Part shown: piece by piece, positions 44,645 through 58,470 of the stretch
Layout of the letters: each line of letters opens with the position of its first letter
Position numbering within the stretch: the first letter of the stretch is position 1
DNA from: Isoetes taiwanensis
Taxonomy: Eukaryota; Streptophyta; Lycopodiopsida; Isoetales; Isoetaceae
Assembly: GCA_021234155.1 (NCBI GenBank)
Contig: JAJEKV010000040.1
Span: forward strand, 3,017,799 to 3,081,798
Reading direction: 5' to 3'
DNA: 64,000 bases
Program-made: the position numbers and the translations under genes
The notes under the pieces: generated by a model
What the model saw: only the letters and a program-made list of their open reading frames with translations
Told to the model about the DNA's origin: nothing
Databases searched by the model: none

Positions 44645-45058
44645 TTTTAGCGTCCCACGGAGACCAATTGGCCTATGGGACCCAAACAAAAGAGAGCAAA
44701 GAAGCGACATTACGACGGGATTAAAAACCCCACCAAGAGTTTTGAGGGAAAACCTTAGCATAATAAGCATCTTTGGCACATTTATATAATTGCATAGGGC
44801 GGAGTTCAATACCGTCCCTCTGTAGGACACAAACGAGTCCGCATCCATAACCTCGGGAGGTATGACCCCAACAAACCCACCGACGCCAGAGTCAATAATC
44901 GATGCAACGCGGCCCGCACATAATAATCGAACATATCGCTCTCCTCGATATGGGAAAATCTTTGGGCAGATCTGGAGGGCATGACATTCATCCTCAATCG
45001 CTACCGGTGGCACAAAATGCGCAAAGCCTTTGCTCGTGCTTCCCGAGCCCAACGCCAT
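44645..45058 (-). CDS. Unrecognised minus-strand reading frame
   Basis: From ATG at 45058 the frame reads MALGSGSTSKGFAHFVPPVA, then ECHALQICPKIFPYRGERYV and IPPEVMDADSFVSYRG, and continues into the pentamer repeat, which encodes an artificial ISLFYS-like tail. The first 120 residues look protein-like. No family was recognised. Confidence 0.35.
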
Positions 45059-48000
45059 GTTTCAATGCGGAGTAATGTGCACCCGCAAGAATGGAAGCTA
45101 TAAGTCTCGCTTCTTCATGGGAGAGGAACCCTTATCCAATTATAATAGACGGATATCGTTGGTAGTGTCGCTAGACTGTATACTTACACGGTCTACGTGA
45201 AAGGATAAAGAGCAACTTATAGCGAGCCTCGAAGCTTCGGGTTTGAAAATCCAATACCCAACAAATTGATCCATTGATACTTGGACCAAACAAAGAGGTG
45301 CCCAAAGAAAATGCAATGGCTCGAGAAAAGCCCATTCTGTGTTCTGACCATTTTAAAACGAAATTGGGGTCCCAGATCTACCTCACGAGACCACCCAATC
45401 AAGTCCAAATGATGGTCTGGGTAGACTTGTTCTTGTTCGGTGGAAAAAAGTCACCAAACGACAAATAATTTTGCCCCTTTGGTTAATCAATCATCCAAGG
45501 CAATATCCGGAAAAAAGAAGAAGAGTAAACTATACTTTTTTCGGCTTGTGGTGCTAGATTCAAGTTTATTGTGTGGATGATTTGGCCATTATTGTTGTTT
45601 TATATGATCATGTGCACTCTCTTTAGAAATGGGGCGGGGAAGATCGAGGAAAAACTAAGAGTTTTTACTGAGCCCTTGCTTAAGAGTTTTTACGAGCCCC
45701 TTCGTTGAAGAGCTGGTCCACTATCTTATTGCTTTGTCCCTTGGCCTTCCTCTGTCGAGGAGATTTTTTTAGTTTGTGATTACGCTTCGGCTTGCGGTAT
45801 GAAGAAATGTAGAAATCAGTAGTATAGCTGAACTTTCCTTCTTCCGCCATAGCTTCGAATATTGAGCAGCTCTTCCTTTTTTGCAATATAACTCCGCGTA
45901 CTCCACAAATATTGTTCTATTTTCACTTGGAAAGATTTTGTGGCCATATGCGTAAGGGCATATCTGCTTGAGTTCGGATAAGAAAGAGAGAACTTCTTGG
46001 CGCCACACCATATCTAGACGAGCAACCATAGTAATGTGAAGGAATTAGGGTTATAGCACAAGACCAAAAATCTTGGGCCCTTGAAGGTCGCGTGCTTTCT
46101 GCCATAGGCGGACATCCGCGAAACTTCAGCTCCGGCTTGTCATACATAGCCAGATCTTCCCTGCTTTGTTATTCCAAAAACTTCGCTGATTGTCTTCTTT
46201 TTTACCTGGGATTTGTTAGTCTCGATCTTTTCTTACGCATTACGCTTGGATTTTTTTCCATGGCTTAAGATCATTGCCGCTTTATCATGGCTTCCGCAAC
46301 CTCTAGCTCCTTTTCATGGATCCAAGATCATTAGTTAAGGTTTTTGGTTTGCCGTTAAGGGATTCACGTATCCCTGTTGTTATTTGCAATAAAAGGCGCT
46401 ACAAATTGAATCTATTCCTCTTCTTAAGCCACTGTTTACTTAGCGGTCGGGCTGCCAAACTTACCGTTCAATGCGCCCCTTTGCGCTCTTAACTCCCGAA
46501 TGCTGAGATCCAAATGGTTTAAATGTCATTGCGAGTTTTTACGGGCCGAAGATCACGGTGGCCAAGCTTTTTCTTCTTCTTCTTGTGTCGATCTTCACGG
46601 CCTCTTCGGAGGTTATGATTTATATCTGGTGACGGGGGCTTCTTCTTGGAATTAAGTGAAGGTAAGCTTGTAGGAACTCTCGAGCATTAGATAGGGCCGA
46701 GAATGGATGGAGGAAATGCACTGTTGGTCGTAGCGAATGGACCGGTCTTGGAAAAGATTGTGGCAATAAGTTGATTCAATATTCTACTCCAGAGCTCGGC
46801 TCCATGTTCTTGTGAAGGTGGCCGTTCGATTCGATGGAAGAAATGGCCTAAAGCTCGAGCATGGTTGGACCGAGCCCAACATGGCCGATTTGGCTCGGCG
46901 GCGACCATCGCTCCCTCCTCCTAACCGAAGTTGGCTATGGCTTCGGATGCGCCATTCTGGCCCAGGTCTTAAGGGAAGCGCGGCCCTTCAAAGCCCAGTC
47001 AGCGTGTCGTTTGATAGTGGCCACAAGAATAAGTGTCAACAAGATAAGAATTTAGATTGCGGTGGAGAACACGAAAAAGGAAAAAAAAAAAAAATTTGAA
47101 ACCGAATTACATATGTTTAGATGACCGAAACTATTGTTTCTAAACTTTTTCTATATATCATCCACGTGTGCAGATAATAGATACCAACTCATGAAACAAA
47201 TGTTTGTCTTTTCTCTTGATTGTCTTTTATGATGCTTAGGTAGTTTATTTTCTATACTAAGGATGTATGAAAAGTAAAAGCACTTTATAAAAGAACATGT
47301 TACCTTGTTGGCGTTATACCTCAAATCTGGATGACATTATAGGAGAAATAACATGGTTTTTGTACTAGTTACAACTGGTTACATGACAAAGTGTCTAATT
47401 CTATTCATATGTTTTACTTTAAGGGGGACTTTGTACATCTTCTTCATGTAAGATCGCTATGTTTTCTCGTCATTTGTAATAGAGCTTATTTTGTTCTAGC
47501 TCTCTTCATCTACAAATGCCTTCCCGAGGAGAAAGTTATCCGCAGGGCTACTAGTATTCCATTACCAACATTGGTCCCTTCACACTTCGTTTCTCTCTTA
47601 CCTCTTATCCAAAAATCTTTTAAAGAATCTTTGTCCAATTTTCAATCAACCATGCATATTTCTCTCATATATATCTCAATACAATGTAACAATATTTGTG
47701 AAAAGCCACCATATATGAAGTGAAATGGCAATGGCAAGATCTAGGTTATGTGGCTGATATCATCTCACAATACAACTAATCAACAATATTGTATATTTCA
47801 TTCCAGGATTTATCACCCAAAACATTGGAATGACATATAATTAAAAGCCCATGTGCAGATTATTATGCCATAGAAGAGAAGAGAGAACCGATGATGCACG
47901 AATTCCATAGAAAACAATGTGCATTAGTAATGGCAAAGAAATTGATCCAAAGGATTACAAAACCAACTGATAATGCTTATGCATGGGATATAGTCCACAG

Positions 48001-48228
48001 TGAAAACAATCGGGGATATTAAAGAGCTTTACATTCACCATTAATACAATATATAACCATTAATACAATATATGACAATATAATGAGAAAAATGGTAGAT
48101 GTTTAAAGATTCCACCATATGCTCTTACTTTACATGTGGATCATCTTTGTGATCATGGTATATGATTTATTTCACGGCCTATCTACAATGTTATATTTTA
48201 GTCCTACAAAACTATTCCATTTTTTTAT
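45059..48228. other. Mostly unassigned DNA with minus-strand coding-like pieces at 45680-46150
   Basis: At 45769-46029 on the minus strand a frame reads VWRQEVLSFLSELKQICPYA and FVEYAELYCKKGRAAQYSKL, and an overlapping frame ends in a lysine/arginine-rich tail (KPKRNHKLKKSPRQRKAKGQ) near 45730. They may be the C-terminal part of a gene remnant. The rest, including 46150-46680 and 47100-48228, shows no gene that I can support. Confidence 0.35.
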
Positions 48229-49794
48229 ACAATGCATCACCCTCTTATGGAATTAATCCTATTCCAAAGTAGCATAGCATATGTTGTTTATTGTTTTGCA
48301 TCTAGCTCTTTGAACATGAATCATATGCATTTGCTCTTTATCATTGATCCTCTATATATTTTTATTCTTTGTCTTACCTTTGACATTGTCAAATTTATGC
48401 GTTGCAACATTTTGAGAGGTTTCTAGAAGATGAGGGTCAAATTGGTAATTGAATATGTGAGCAGATTTTGAAAGGTTAGATCCATAAAGCATCATATTTT
48501 GAAGCTATATCAAATATATTATCATTGCTCTTATTTGTACAAACCTTGTCTATTATAAGATAAGATAAGATAAGGCATCACATTTTTGAAGGTGTTACAA
48601 ATGTTCAACGATTAATCATCGTTAAGTAAAGATTTTGTTCTTTGCATGTAGCATTACAACCACGATTTCCCATAGCAATCCCGATTAGTTGAACTGCCGT
48701 TGAATGACCTTAAACATGTTGAAAAATATTAAACATGTTACATGAAGAGAATTACCATTTTAGTAGTGAGCAAATAATGGATTTTTGATTAAACCAAAAA
48801 GATCCAAAATCTTAAGTTCCGATGTGATCTAGTCAACATATGTCTTGGCCTTGGCAACATATAAAAATCTCTTAGACAACGATGTTACACAACTTATACG
48901 GACAACTCTAGTCGCAGAACCCCAATTCTGGTTGAACATGAGAAGGACCAATCTTTTTCTCTGAGTCCTTGAACATGGCTTCACCACACCCATCCGGTCA
49001 GGGATCCAATGGAAACATGTTTTTTATGACAATGTTATGTCAATTTGCCTCAAGAACGTGTAATCTGCAACAAATAGTGAGAATAGCAAACTAAGACCAA
49101 ATGGATTTTTTTTATTTTTTATTTTTTTTTAATATTTGTAAACAATTGCATAGATACATATCCGAAAGTGATACTTAGGCTTAGGCATGAAGGCTTTTGC
49201 TTATACCTATTAGCTTTGACCGCGATAGGATACATCACAGTGCTTAAATCTAAAGTTGGTATTTTTTCTGGGGAATAACTAAGATATTGGCTTATTGTTA
49301 ATGACCGTATGACTATGGTTCTAAAGGTGGGGACTTGGCTCACTTGGGCTATACTTTAAAAAGATTTTTAATACACTAAATGCCATGTAACTTGGATATG
49401 GGTTTTAATTAATTAAGATTTAGGCACATGTGTGGCTCCTACAAGAGTGCCAAGGTTTAACAGAAATGCGGTTCGTATTCTAACTCCACAAGCTATCAAA
49501 GTCTGGTTTAGGGTACAGGTTGACGAACTATGGAGATGCTCTACACGAGCAAGGCTGGATCCACGGCCTTTAACCCTGACGAAACACCACAAGGTTAATA
49601 CGGCTTGTGCAAAACATCTAATTAACAGCGATTCTTTGGAGCTTCGAGGTGAGAGTTTCTGACATTACTTAGCCACAGCTGGAAGCTTTTATATTCTATA
49701 GGCCTTAGACATAAAAGATTAAAGATACACTAGAGGCCAGGGCTCAGATTCTGGAGCAGTTGGTAAGATTACATGTCCGAGTCTAGTAAATTAG

Positions 49795-49960
49795 TGATAT
49801 GTTTGAGTATCCGGATGAACATGATTCCGATGACTACCAGTTAGTTCTAACTTCAGTGAAACTTTAGAGGAAGAATGAAACTGCTGGAAAGATTACTGCA
49901 TTGAAGTATGGCAAACAAGTATAGATCTTTGATGCTAACACGGGAGGTAAACGTCCATAG
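49795..49960 (+). pseudogene. Decayed version of the acidic 69-residue reading frame (copy 1)
   Basis: Sequence corresponding to the frame at 58471-58680 is present but lacks the start and carries deletions, for example the loss of the segment before gatatgtttgagtatccgg and of part of the middle. It is therefore non-coding as read. Confidence 0.5.
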
Positions 49961-50411
49961 CAAAATTATCAAGGGGCCTGGACTCATAAAAGAAAATACA
50001 CGAAAGCGGTTGGTGAATCAAATTTCGGGGATAATATTCGGATACGAGAATGATGATCTTGAATGTGAAATGTGGCATTGAGGTTTTGGTCATGTCATAT
50101 TTCTTCTTAGATGCTTAAATATTTTTACTTTTGGTTCTTGCTTAAAATACAAAGCGCATAAGGGCAAAAGGCTTGGCCTTGCAAATATGGTGTCGATCGG
50201 GCTTTTTAACATATCTAATTTATCCATACCACTTCTTCATTATTTAAGTTAATCACAAGGCGACTTAAGGCTCTTTGCTTAATGGTGACCTACGGAGGGG
50301 CTCTACATTGGGTTAAACATCACCCTCTTATGGAATTAATCCTATTCCAAAGAAGTAGCATAGCATATGTTGTTTATTGTTTTGCATCTAGCTCTTTGAA
50401 CATGAATCATA

Positions 50412-50428
50412 TGCATTTGCTCTTTATC
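50412..50428. repeat. 17-bp target-site duplication of LINE, left
   Basis: TGCATTTGCTCTTTATC occurs here and at 56992-57008, directly bounding the LINE. The uninterrupted site is seen in the other copies of the 2.1-kb repeat, followed by ATTGATCC. Confidence 0.92.
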
Positions 50429-50438
50429 TTTTTTTTTG

Positions 50439-53400
50439 ATTGAAGGCTATATATATTATTTAAGTATGTTTAAAGTGTACAAAAAACTTTTTCAAGGGGA
50501 AGTTTAACCCTTAAAAGCATCAGCTTATACGGATGACAGATTAAGATAGATATGGTAGCAGTAAAAGCAAGAAATAAAGTTCATAATGTTTTTGAGTCTT
50601 GACTCAATGGATAGATAGGAGATTATGATTTGTGCATTTTCTGGCCTTCCCACTGAAGATGGAGTGAAAGACACAAAGAAATACACAAGCATGAGCACGC
50701 CATAGCCTTGTTGTATCTTTAGCATCTTTGGCAATGCGGATAAGTTCTCTTCGATGTCATAGTTACGGTCACAACAACCCACGGTACAAATTGCATCCAA
50801 GTGTGTCGATGTAATAGCGGTCCAAAAAACTTGATCCGTTCATTGTTGATTTCTGCTTTGATATTCTTCCATTCAAGTCTCCTAGTCGGGGATGAATAAG
50901 GTATCCAATGCGACAAACATCATCCATTAATATTCATAATCCAGCTGATGTCATACAATACCTGTTTTATGATCCCTTCTGGTGGGATGATTTCACAATT
51001 AAAGATAAAGCTGTTTCTTCCTTTCCAGATTCTCCATAGGAGAATGTAAATTCTCAATGAAGGATTGATAGGCATAAAGAAGTCTTTGTGGCTAAGGGCG
51101 ACCAAGTTTTGGCCTAAGATATGGGATGCAAGTTCCAAAACCCATTCACCATAGGCGTGTTCTAAATAGGTGTTCTTCATCTTCTTTGTTAGCCAAGCAT
51201 CTGTCACATAAATCCGAGTTAGTCATAGCTAAACGAAATCTCTTATAGTTGGTAGCAAGGCCCCTATGCCAAAGTTGCCACATGAAGGCCTTGATCTTTG
51301 GGTTGATGGGGCTATTCCACATAAAAACCAAGTTCTTCCTTCGCTTTTTCTGGGGAGACATCCCATTTTGAGTGGATTGTGATCACTTGGTTACTCATTA
51401 AGAATTTGTAAGCCGGTTTGACTGTAGCCACTTTTACCATTGTGCTTCAAGAATGCGGAGAGTGAGACCATCACCCGCAATATGATATTAGTAATGGCTT
51501 CATAGAGCAATTTGGTTTGATCATCCTCTTCGCAAGAACAAGCACGAAAGGGGATAATATCATTATCATCAAATAGGTGGTATGAGATATCCCCTTTTGT
51601 TTCCAGAGCTTAGCTTGCTCGAGGGAAGTGGCAAAGCCGGGCAAAGGATGGGATTATCAAGGATCAAAGGCTGGGTTCGAGAAAATTGATTGATTCATCG
51701 AGAGGCCATTTTCCCAGCCTATACATATGTTTGACTTCTTCCCAAGCATAGATCCATTTTTTTGATAATACACGGTTGCAGCCGGATGGAGAAAGGGAAG
51801 TAGATAGAATGAGGCAACTCCATTTTGAGAATTCTCCATCCATACGGATGACATTTTGCTGATATAGTGCCCGATCGGGGACGGATATAAGGTGTTTAAT
51901 CTTGTCATAACAAGCCCTTAAAATATTTAGCGCTAAAGCTAAACCCTGTTTTCGATATTAATGGTGCGAGACCTCCATTCTTTTTCAGTTTCACGGCATT
52001 CCTCCATTGAAATCGGATGCGGCATCTTTTTATTCCGACCACAAGCTATGAACACCCAATAATGCTTTGAAGCTGTTAGTGATCTTCTTGGGGGCCAGAA
52101 TGACAGAAGATTGATAGACCTGAGAAGATGAAATCACAAAGTTTGCAATAATAGCTCTCCCATTTTTAGAAAGATATTTAGAGTTAAGAGAATCAACCTT
52201 TTTATAGAATTTCTCTACTATGTCGAGCCATAAATCTGATGCATTGCTCCTTATGGCAAATGGGATTCCAAGAATCTTGGATTTGGTACAGGGGGAGTAA
52301 TACTTACATCCAAAGAGTTGAGCAGCTCGAGTACCTTTCTCGATCTCCCTAGAATGGATAGCAGATTTGAGAGGGTTGATTTTGCAGCCTGAAGCAGAGC
52401 CAAAATCCTGTAGGATACTCTGGGTATTGATTATGGATTCTTGGTCCATAGAAGTAAGAATAAAAGTGTCATCTGCAAAATGCCCATTTAGGATCTGATC
52501 TTCTTGAGAGTGCTCAGGGAGCTTGAGGCCTTTAATTGAGTTGTTAATCCTGGCATCTTCCAATCTGCTGTGTAAAGCTTCCATAACAATTAAGAAAAAG
52601 AAAGGGTGCGGGAGGGACAACCTTGTTTTACCCCTCTGGATAGAGAAGAAGGGGCTGGTCTCACCATTAATTAGAAACGACAGATCTGGAGTTCTTGAGA
52701 ATGGCATTAAACATAGCTATACTTTCCTCATTGAAGCCAAGAGCCCGCAACATTTGTAAAGAAACTTCCAAATGGTAATTGTGTCAAAGGCTTTAGTGAT
52801 GTCCAACAAGAAGGGCTATGTCTTGATTGGAGTCTTTAGCCCATTGCAAACCCCGAATAGCGATCACCACATTATCAAGGATGAATCTGTCTTTTAAATA
52901 TGCGACGGTGTCACTTGCGATAACGAGTCCAAAAATCTTTTTGAGTCCGGCTGACTATGGCGCTTTACAATTATCTTGTAGACAACATTAGTTAAAGAAA
53001 TAGGTCTATAATTAGCAAAAAGAGGTAGGAGAGTCAATTTTGGGAATAAGGGTAATAAGACTAGTATTAATCCAGAGCATCCAAACGTTTGCGGACCACG
53101 AACTCATTAGCCAAGTTAGTAATTCCCATGCCAAGAATAGGCCGAGGGTTTTTAAAGAATTCGGCGGTAGACCATCCGGACACGGGTCTTACCATTATCC
53201 ATACTCATAATAACTTCCTTGAGCTCAATTTCTAGAAATGGTGAGGAAATTAACTCATTCCGATTGTCGGTTACCTTATTCCCTATTTTGATAAAAGTAT
53301 CCATCATATCTTGGGGACGGTCAGTAATTAGTACCCATAATGTTAAGTGAAATGCTCAACCAAGACTATTTTAAGCTCAATGTCCTCAGAGATAAGGTTG

Positions 53401-54260
53401 TCCCCCACCCTGATATCATGGATCTGGTTCCTTTTGATCCTAGTCTTGGCTTTGACAAAAAAATATTTCGAATTACACCTCTCATCCTCTTTGAGTTCTT
53501 TGACCTTTGCTTTGGTTTTCCATCCTTTAGCAATTTCCGCTCCTCTTTTTTCTATCCGGATCTTAATATCATTCTCACTTGATTGGTCGGGATGTGATAA
53601 GCCTTTGTCTAAGGTTGGCTAGATTGGCTTGCTTATTATGATGGATCTCTTTACCCCACTCTTTCAGCCAGCTTTTTATATGCTTAGCCAGATTAATCCA
53701 CCACCACATCCAACCCTGGTTAGCAATAGGAGTAGGATGACAGTTGTAGATATCTTGGAGCTTGGGCATAAAGTCATTGTGATCGAGAAGGCTGACATTC
53801 AGCTTAAAAAAGGATTTTCTCTTTTTTTGATCTGCCCCACTTAAAATAATTAATTGAGGGTAGTGGTCAGAAAGAGTATAGCCCGCTAAATTCTCCACCA
53901 CTCGTACTAAAGGTCCAAAAATTTTCACCGAGGTAGAATCTATCATGAAGACGAAGAAATGGGATCTGCCCTATGGTCAACCCAAACAATGCATTAGGCT
54001 TGGTCCTAGCTAGCCTTAAATTATGATTATTATAGAAGAAGACCCAAGCATTCAACTCATAAGGAATAGGGGGCTTGAAATTTCTATTTTTCATAAAGCG
54101 ATCGGTTACCATATTGAAATCACCTCAATGATTATATCATCCACATCTAAATTTGCTAAGCTGGAATTAATCCTATTCCGGACTAGAATTCTATCGGAAG
54201 GATTATGGTAAGAGTAGACATTAACTAGGGCAACATTACGATCCATTTTGCATACCGAAT
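50439..54260 (-). pseudogene. LINE ORF2: endonuclease, reverse transcriptase, zf-RVT
   Basis: The endonuclease part shows NAWVFFYNNHNLRLARTK near 54020 and the YTLSDHYPQLI motif (catalytic SDH) near 53870. The reverse transcriptase frame 52707-52030 has FSIQRGKTRLSLPHPFFFLI and the catalytic FADDTFIL near 52450-52470, then LGIPFAIRSN and GRAIIANFVISS. At 51361-51146 a zf-RVT domain shows NPKIKAFMWQLWHRGL and LCDRCLANKEDEEHLF. A tail with LLWRIWKGRNSFIF follows. The enzyme would nick the target and copy element RNA there. Several stops and frame changes between blocks make it inactive as read. Confidence 0.88.
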
Positions 54261-54649
54261 CCGCCACTGCCATTATTGTCATTGATCATGTGATGAATGT
54301 GCGGATCAATTCTCGATTCCAAGCTATAGCAATGCACATGAAGAGTCATTAGCACTTATAGACCATGTTTGAAAATTAGGAGGGAGAGCCCTTGAAATAA
54401 TAGTATTATGGTTAAGATCATGGATCTTATGCTCCCCGGATGAATAAGATGTCGGGGTTGAGGGAGGAGAGGCGCACTTTTAAACGTTCCCTTTGCTAAT
54501 ATTGTTGATACCTTGGAGATTCCAGGTGATAATTCTAAGGGAATTAAACATTAATATTTGTAAAAGCCTTTGGCCATTCTAGATTGAATGGCTGAATTCC
54601 TGGGACTTACTCTAAGAGGCCCAACATAAGATTTTTTTTGTCCTCTACC

Positions 54650-56944
54650 TCTTTTTCTTAGTTATCCGGTTCCATCCTTCATCATCACAGAGTGAAGAAA
54701 GTCATTCTCGGAGCTGTTACTTTCAGTGTCAGCCTCGGGGTGATCCACTTCTTTAAGGGGGAAAGAGAGAGTAACAAACCCATTGTTCAATTTGACAGCC
54801 ATATTAGTATTTTTGAAAATAAAAGTTCCAGTTACTGTCAAAATACGGATCATTCAGATTATAATTGGAAGGTAACTCAGTCTTGGCATTGGGGATAATA
54901 TCAATGGTTTTGCTGCCATTTTGCACCTCCTCCTCATTGATCTTCTTTTTTCGGCTTCACTCTTGTCGATGATGAGAGGGGTTTGAAATTCGGGGGATTT
55001 TCATTATCCGGAGGAGCTTTCTTACCGGGAATATCAATAACCGGGAGCTTAGAATAAACAATGTCTAAGTCCATGTTTCTGCCCTCAGAAATTTTGATCT
55101 TAACATTCCTCAGCCATCCCGAGTTTATTTTCTTGGAAATACAAACGGAAGGGAAGTTAGTTTGAGGAATATTGATAGAGATAATGTCTCAGGGTTCCCC
55201 CGCAATAACCTTAAGATGGGAGAGAGAGTCCACGCAGGCGAGGGGGTAAATTGGGGAAGGTAATCCATGTAGCAAGAGATATATAATCACTATTTCCTGG
55301 GAGTAAAAGCAGGGCTCCATCTCATAATGTAAAAATCACAAGTTACTAATTTTGCCCAATTTCTTTTTAGAATTTGGGAGACACTAAAATTATCCTTGCA
55401 TAAGATTTGAAAGGATCTGGCATCGATCTTAAGCAAGGACAAAATAGGTATTTTCTGAGTCTTGGTGATCCAGAACTTAACTTCTCCTAGGGAGGGGCAA
55501 TTGATAGGGAAGTGAATGATCAGACCTTTATCAGTGTAGAGATTGACAGCTGTAGAATCTTGAATACCCGACAGATCAATAAAATCCGTTTATCTTTAGG
55601 CGCGACAGAGGGATTATCACAAGAAACTACGTTAAGCAAAGCATTTTTATAAGAAGGAAGAGGTTGACCTTTTGCTTTGTCGCTTTTGCCCAAAATCGAA
55701 TCGATTCTACGCACCTTCGATCACCTACAAAAGTTCTTGCTTTGCGAATCCCGATGTATTTGTACTCATGCGCTTCTTGCAATCGCATTGGTCCGTTTCC
55801 GAGGGGTTGAAGTATCCATTTGAGTCCCTTATTTTGCATCTTGTTGGTGTCTTTCTTGAGCGTGGTCTGAAGAATCCCATACTCCTGAGAGACTTCCTCT
55901 AGCAGCAGGTCAGCACCTGATTGGAGCCTACTTTTAGCTTGCCTTCGCTGCCTTTCTATGACCGTGTCGTCGGCTTCTTCCCATCTCTTGATTAGTTTAA
56001 TCGAAGCCTTAGAATTCCACTTAAGATTTTCTAGGTCCATGAGCAGGGCTTTCGCTGAGTTGAGGAGTTCATCCATTGATTTCTGAAAGATATTATTTTT
56101 TAGGCTACAGCAGTCCGACTCGGAGTGGCCCTGTTTCACCATTATCCTTTTGCAAAGGTTTCTGTCCATTTCTTGAAGTAATTCCAGAAAATTCCAAGCC
56201 CAGTCCCGATCGTTGGCTCTGCCTGAGGCGTAATCCTTCTCTAAAGCCCTCATTTTACCCAAGGTATCACACAGCACTCCGTCTTCCTGAACATCCATGC
56301 AGATTGCAACAGCTCTTTGCTGATCTTGGATAAGCGCAAAAGTTATGTAAAGGGTCTTCAATTTTTCCCACACCTTATCATTCTTACTTTCCAGCCAGAA
56401 AATGTTCGTCCATTCATCATCCTCTATGGTTCTGAGGGCGTTTTCTTGCTCGGATAAGTTTTTGGAGGGCCCCGAACCATTTTTTCCTTGTCTGTGAGAC
56501 ATGACTAGTTTTCTCCCGCGAATCTCCACACAAGAATCTGTAAATCTGTGAAGAACCAGGCCGGTCTGAGGTCGAAAAACTCTGTCCAGTGAAGAATGGG
56601 TTCGATTCCAAACCTTTCCAGAATCGAGATATGAAAGAGATTTCTTGAAAATCTGCCTAAGGCTAGATAGCCAGAATTATGGGCCGAAACTCTTAAAGAA
56701 CCTACCCTATCAAAGCAAAGAATGCTGAGATAATGACTCCTATGTGCAGATCTGCTAAATCCTATTCTTGTTCTAGAGTTGTACGATTGGATAATTATAC
56801 TATCTAAAGCTGCCACTGTCACATCAGAGCCATTGGGGATCTCTGGGAAGCCAAGACCCTGGAGAACAGCCTCCAAGAAGGCCTCATCCATCGGGTCTGG
56901 TATTCTCACGGAGTTCGAGGCGCCAAAAGTAGCGCCCAACGTTC
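54650..56944 (-). pseudogene. LINE ORF1 with DUF4283-like region
   Basis: The first frame (56939-56505) starts near ATG and contains DPMDEAFLEAVLQGLGFPEI. It leads in another frame into a 300-residue helical, charged frame (56529-55627) with DDEWTNIFWLESKNDKVWEK and KALLMDLENLKWNSKA. Downstream, broken frames near 55520-55200 contain IDARSFQILCKDNF and CDFYIMRWSPAFTP, which resemble the DUF4283 region found in plant LINE/gag-like ORF1 proteins. ORF1 proteins bind element RNA. The long helical segment before DUF4283 is unusual to me. Confidence 0.65.
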
Positions 56945-56991
56945 ATCCCTCCCTTGCTCAATAGTCAATGTAATCACTTTAATCACTTTTC

Positions 56992-57008
56992 TGCATTTGC
57001 TCTTTATC
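56992..57008. repeat. 17-bp target-site duplication of LINE, right
   Basis: Identical to 50412-50428; followed by ATTGATCCTC, the continuation of the 2.1-kb repeat. Confidence 0.92.
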
Positions 57009-58470
57009 ATTGATCCTCTATATATTTTTATTCTTTGTACCGACATTGTCAAATTTGTACGTTGCAACATTTTGAGAGGTTTCTAGAAGATGATGGTCAA
57101 ATTGGTAATTGAATATGTGAACAGATTTTGAAAGGTTCTGATCCATAAAGCATCATATTTTCGAAGCTATATCAAATATATTATCATTGCTCTTATTTGT
57201 ACAAACCTTGTCTATTATAAGATAAGATAAGATAAGGCATCACATTTTTGAAGGTGTTACAAATGTTCAACGATTAATCATCGTTAAGTAAAAGATTTTG
57301 TGGTGCATATAGCATTACAACCACGATTTCCCATAGCAACTCGATTAGTTGAATCACGTTGAATGACCTTGAACATGTTGAAAAATATTAAACATGTTAC
57401 ATGAAGAGAATTACCATTTTAGTAGTGAGCAAATAATGGATTTTTGATTAAACCAAAAGATCCAAAATCTTAAGTTCACGATGTGATCTAGTCAACATAT
57501 GTGCTGGCCTTGGCAACATATAAAAATCTCTTAGACAACAAAGATAACAACTTATACGGACAACTCTAGTGCAAAACCCGAATTACCTGATTTTGAACAT
57601 GAGAAGGACCAATCTTTTCCCCGAGTCCTTGAACATGGCTTCACCCCTCGCACCCATCCGGTCCGGATCCAATGGAAACATGTTTTTATGACAATGTTAT
57701 GTCAATTTGCCTCAAGAACGTGTAATCTACAACAAATAGTGAGAATAGCAAACTAAGACCAAATGGATTTTTTTTATTTTTTATTTTTTTTTTTTAATAT
57801 TTGTAAACAATTGCATAGATACATATCTCGAAAGTGATACTTAGGCTTAGGCATGAAGGCTTTTGCTTATACCTATGAGCTTTGGACCGCGATAGGATAC
57901 ATCTGATGCTTAAATCTAAAGTTGGTATTTTTTACGGGAATAATTCTAAGATATTGGCTTATTGTTAATGATCATATGACTATGGTTCTAAGGGCGTGGG
58001 GACTTGGCTCACTTGGGCTATACTTTAAAAAGATTTTAATACACTAAATGCCATGTAACTTGGATATGGGTTTTAATTAATTAAGATTTAGGCCTGTAAT
58101 GGCTCTACAAGAGTGCCAAGGTTTAACGTAAAATGCGGTTCGTATTCTAACTCCACAAGCTATCAAAGTCCGGTTTTAGGGCAGTGACGAACTATGGAGA
58201 TGCTCTACACGAAAGAAAGGTTGGATCCACTTTTTAACCCCCGAAAACACCACAAGGTTAATACGGCTTGTGCAAAACATCTAATTCGGTGCGCTTCTTG
58301 GAGCTCGAGGTGAGAGTTTCGACATTACTTAGCCCGCGGGAAGCTTTTATATTCTATAGGCCTTAGACATAAAAGATTAAAGATACACTAGAGGCCAGGG
58401 CTCAGATTCTGGAGCAGTTGGTAAGATTACATGTCCGAGTCTAGTAAATGAAATCTGTAGTGTATGAGCA

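Larger units (their letters stand above)
50429..56991 (-). mobile_element. Near full-length LINE retrotransposon, 6.56 kb, minus strand
   Basis: The element is bounded by a 17-bp duplication. A T-run at 50429-50437 marks the 3' poly(A) side, so it reads right to left. In reading order it has an ORF1 region (about 56944-54650), an APE-type endonuclease (about 54260-53575), a reverse transcriptase (about 53400-51900) and a zf-RVT region (51361-51146). Frames are interrupted by stops and shifts. Its length and possession of a 5' ORF1 start near 56944 suggest little or no 5' truncation. Confidence 0.92.
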
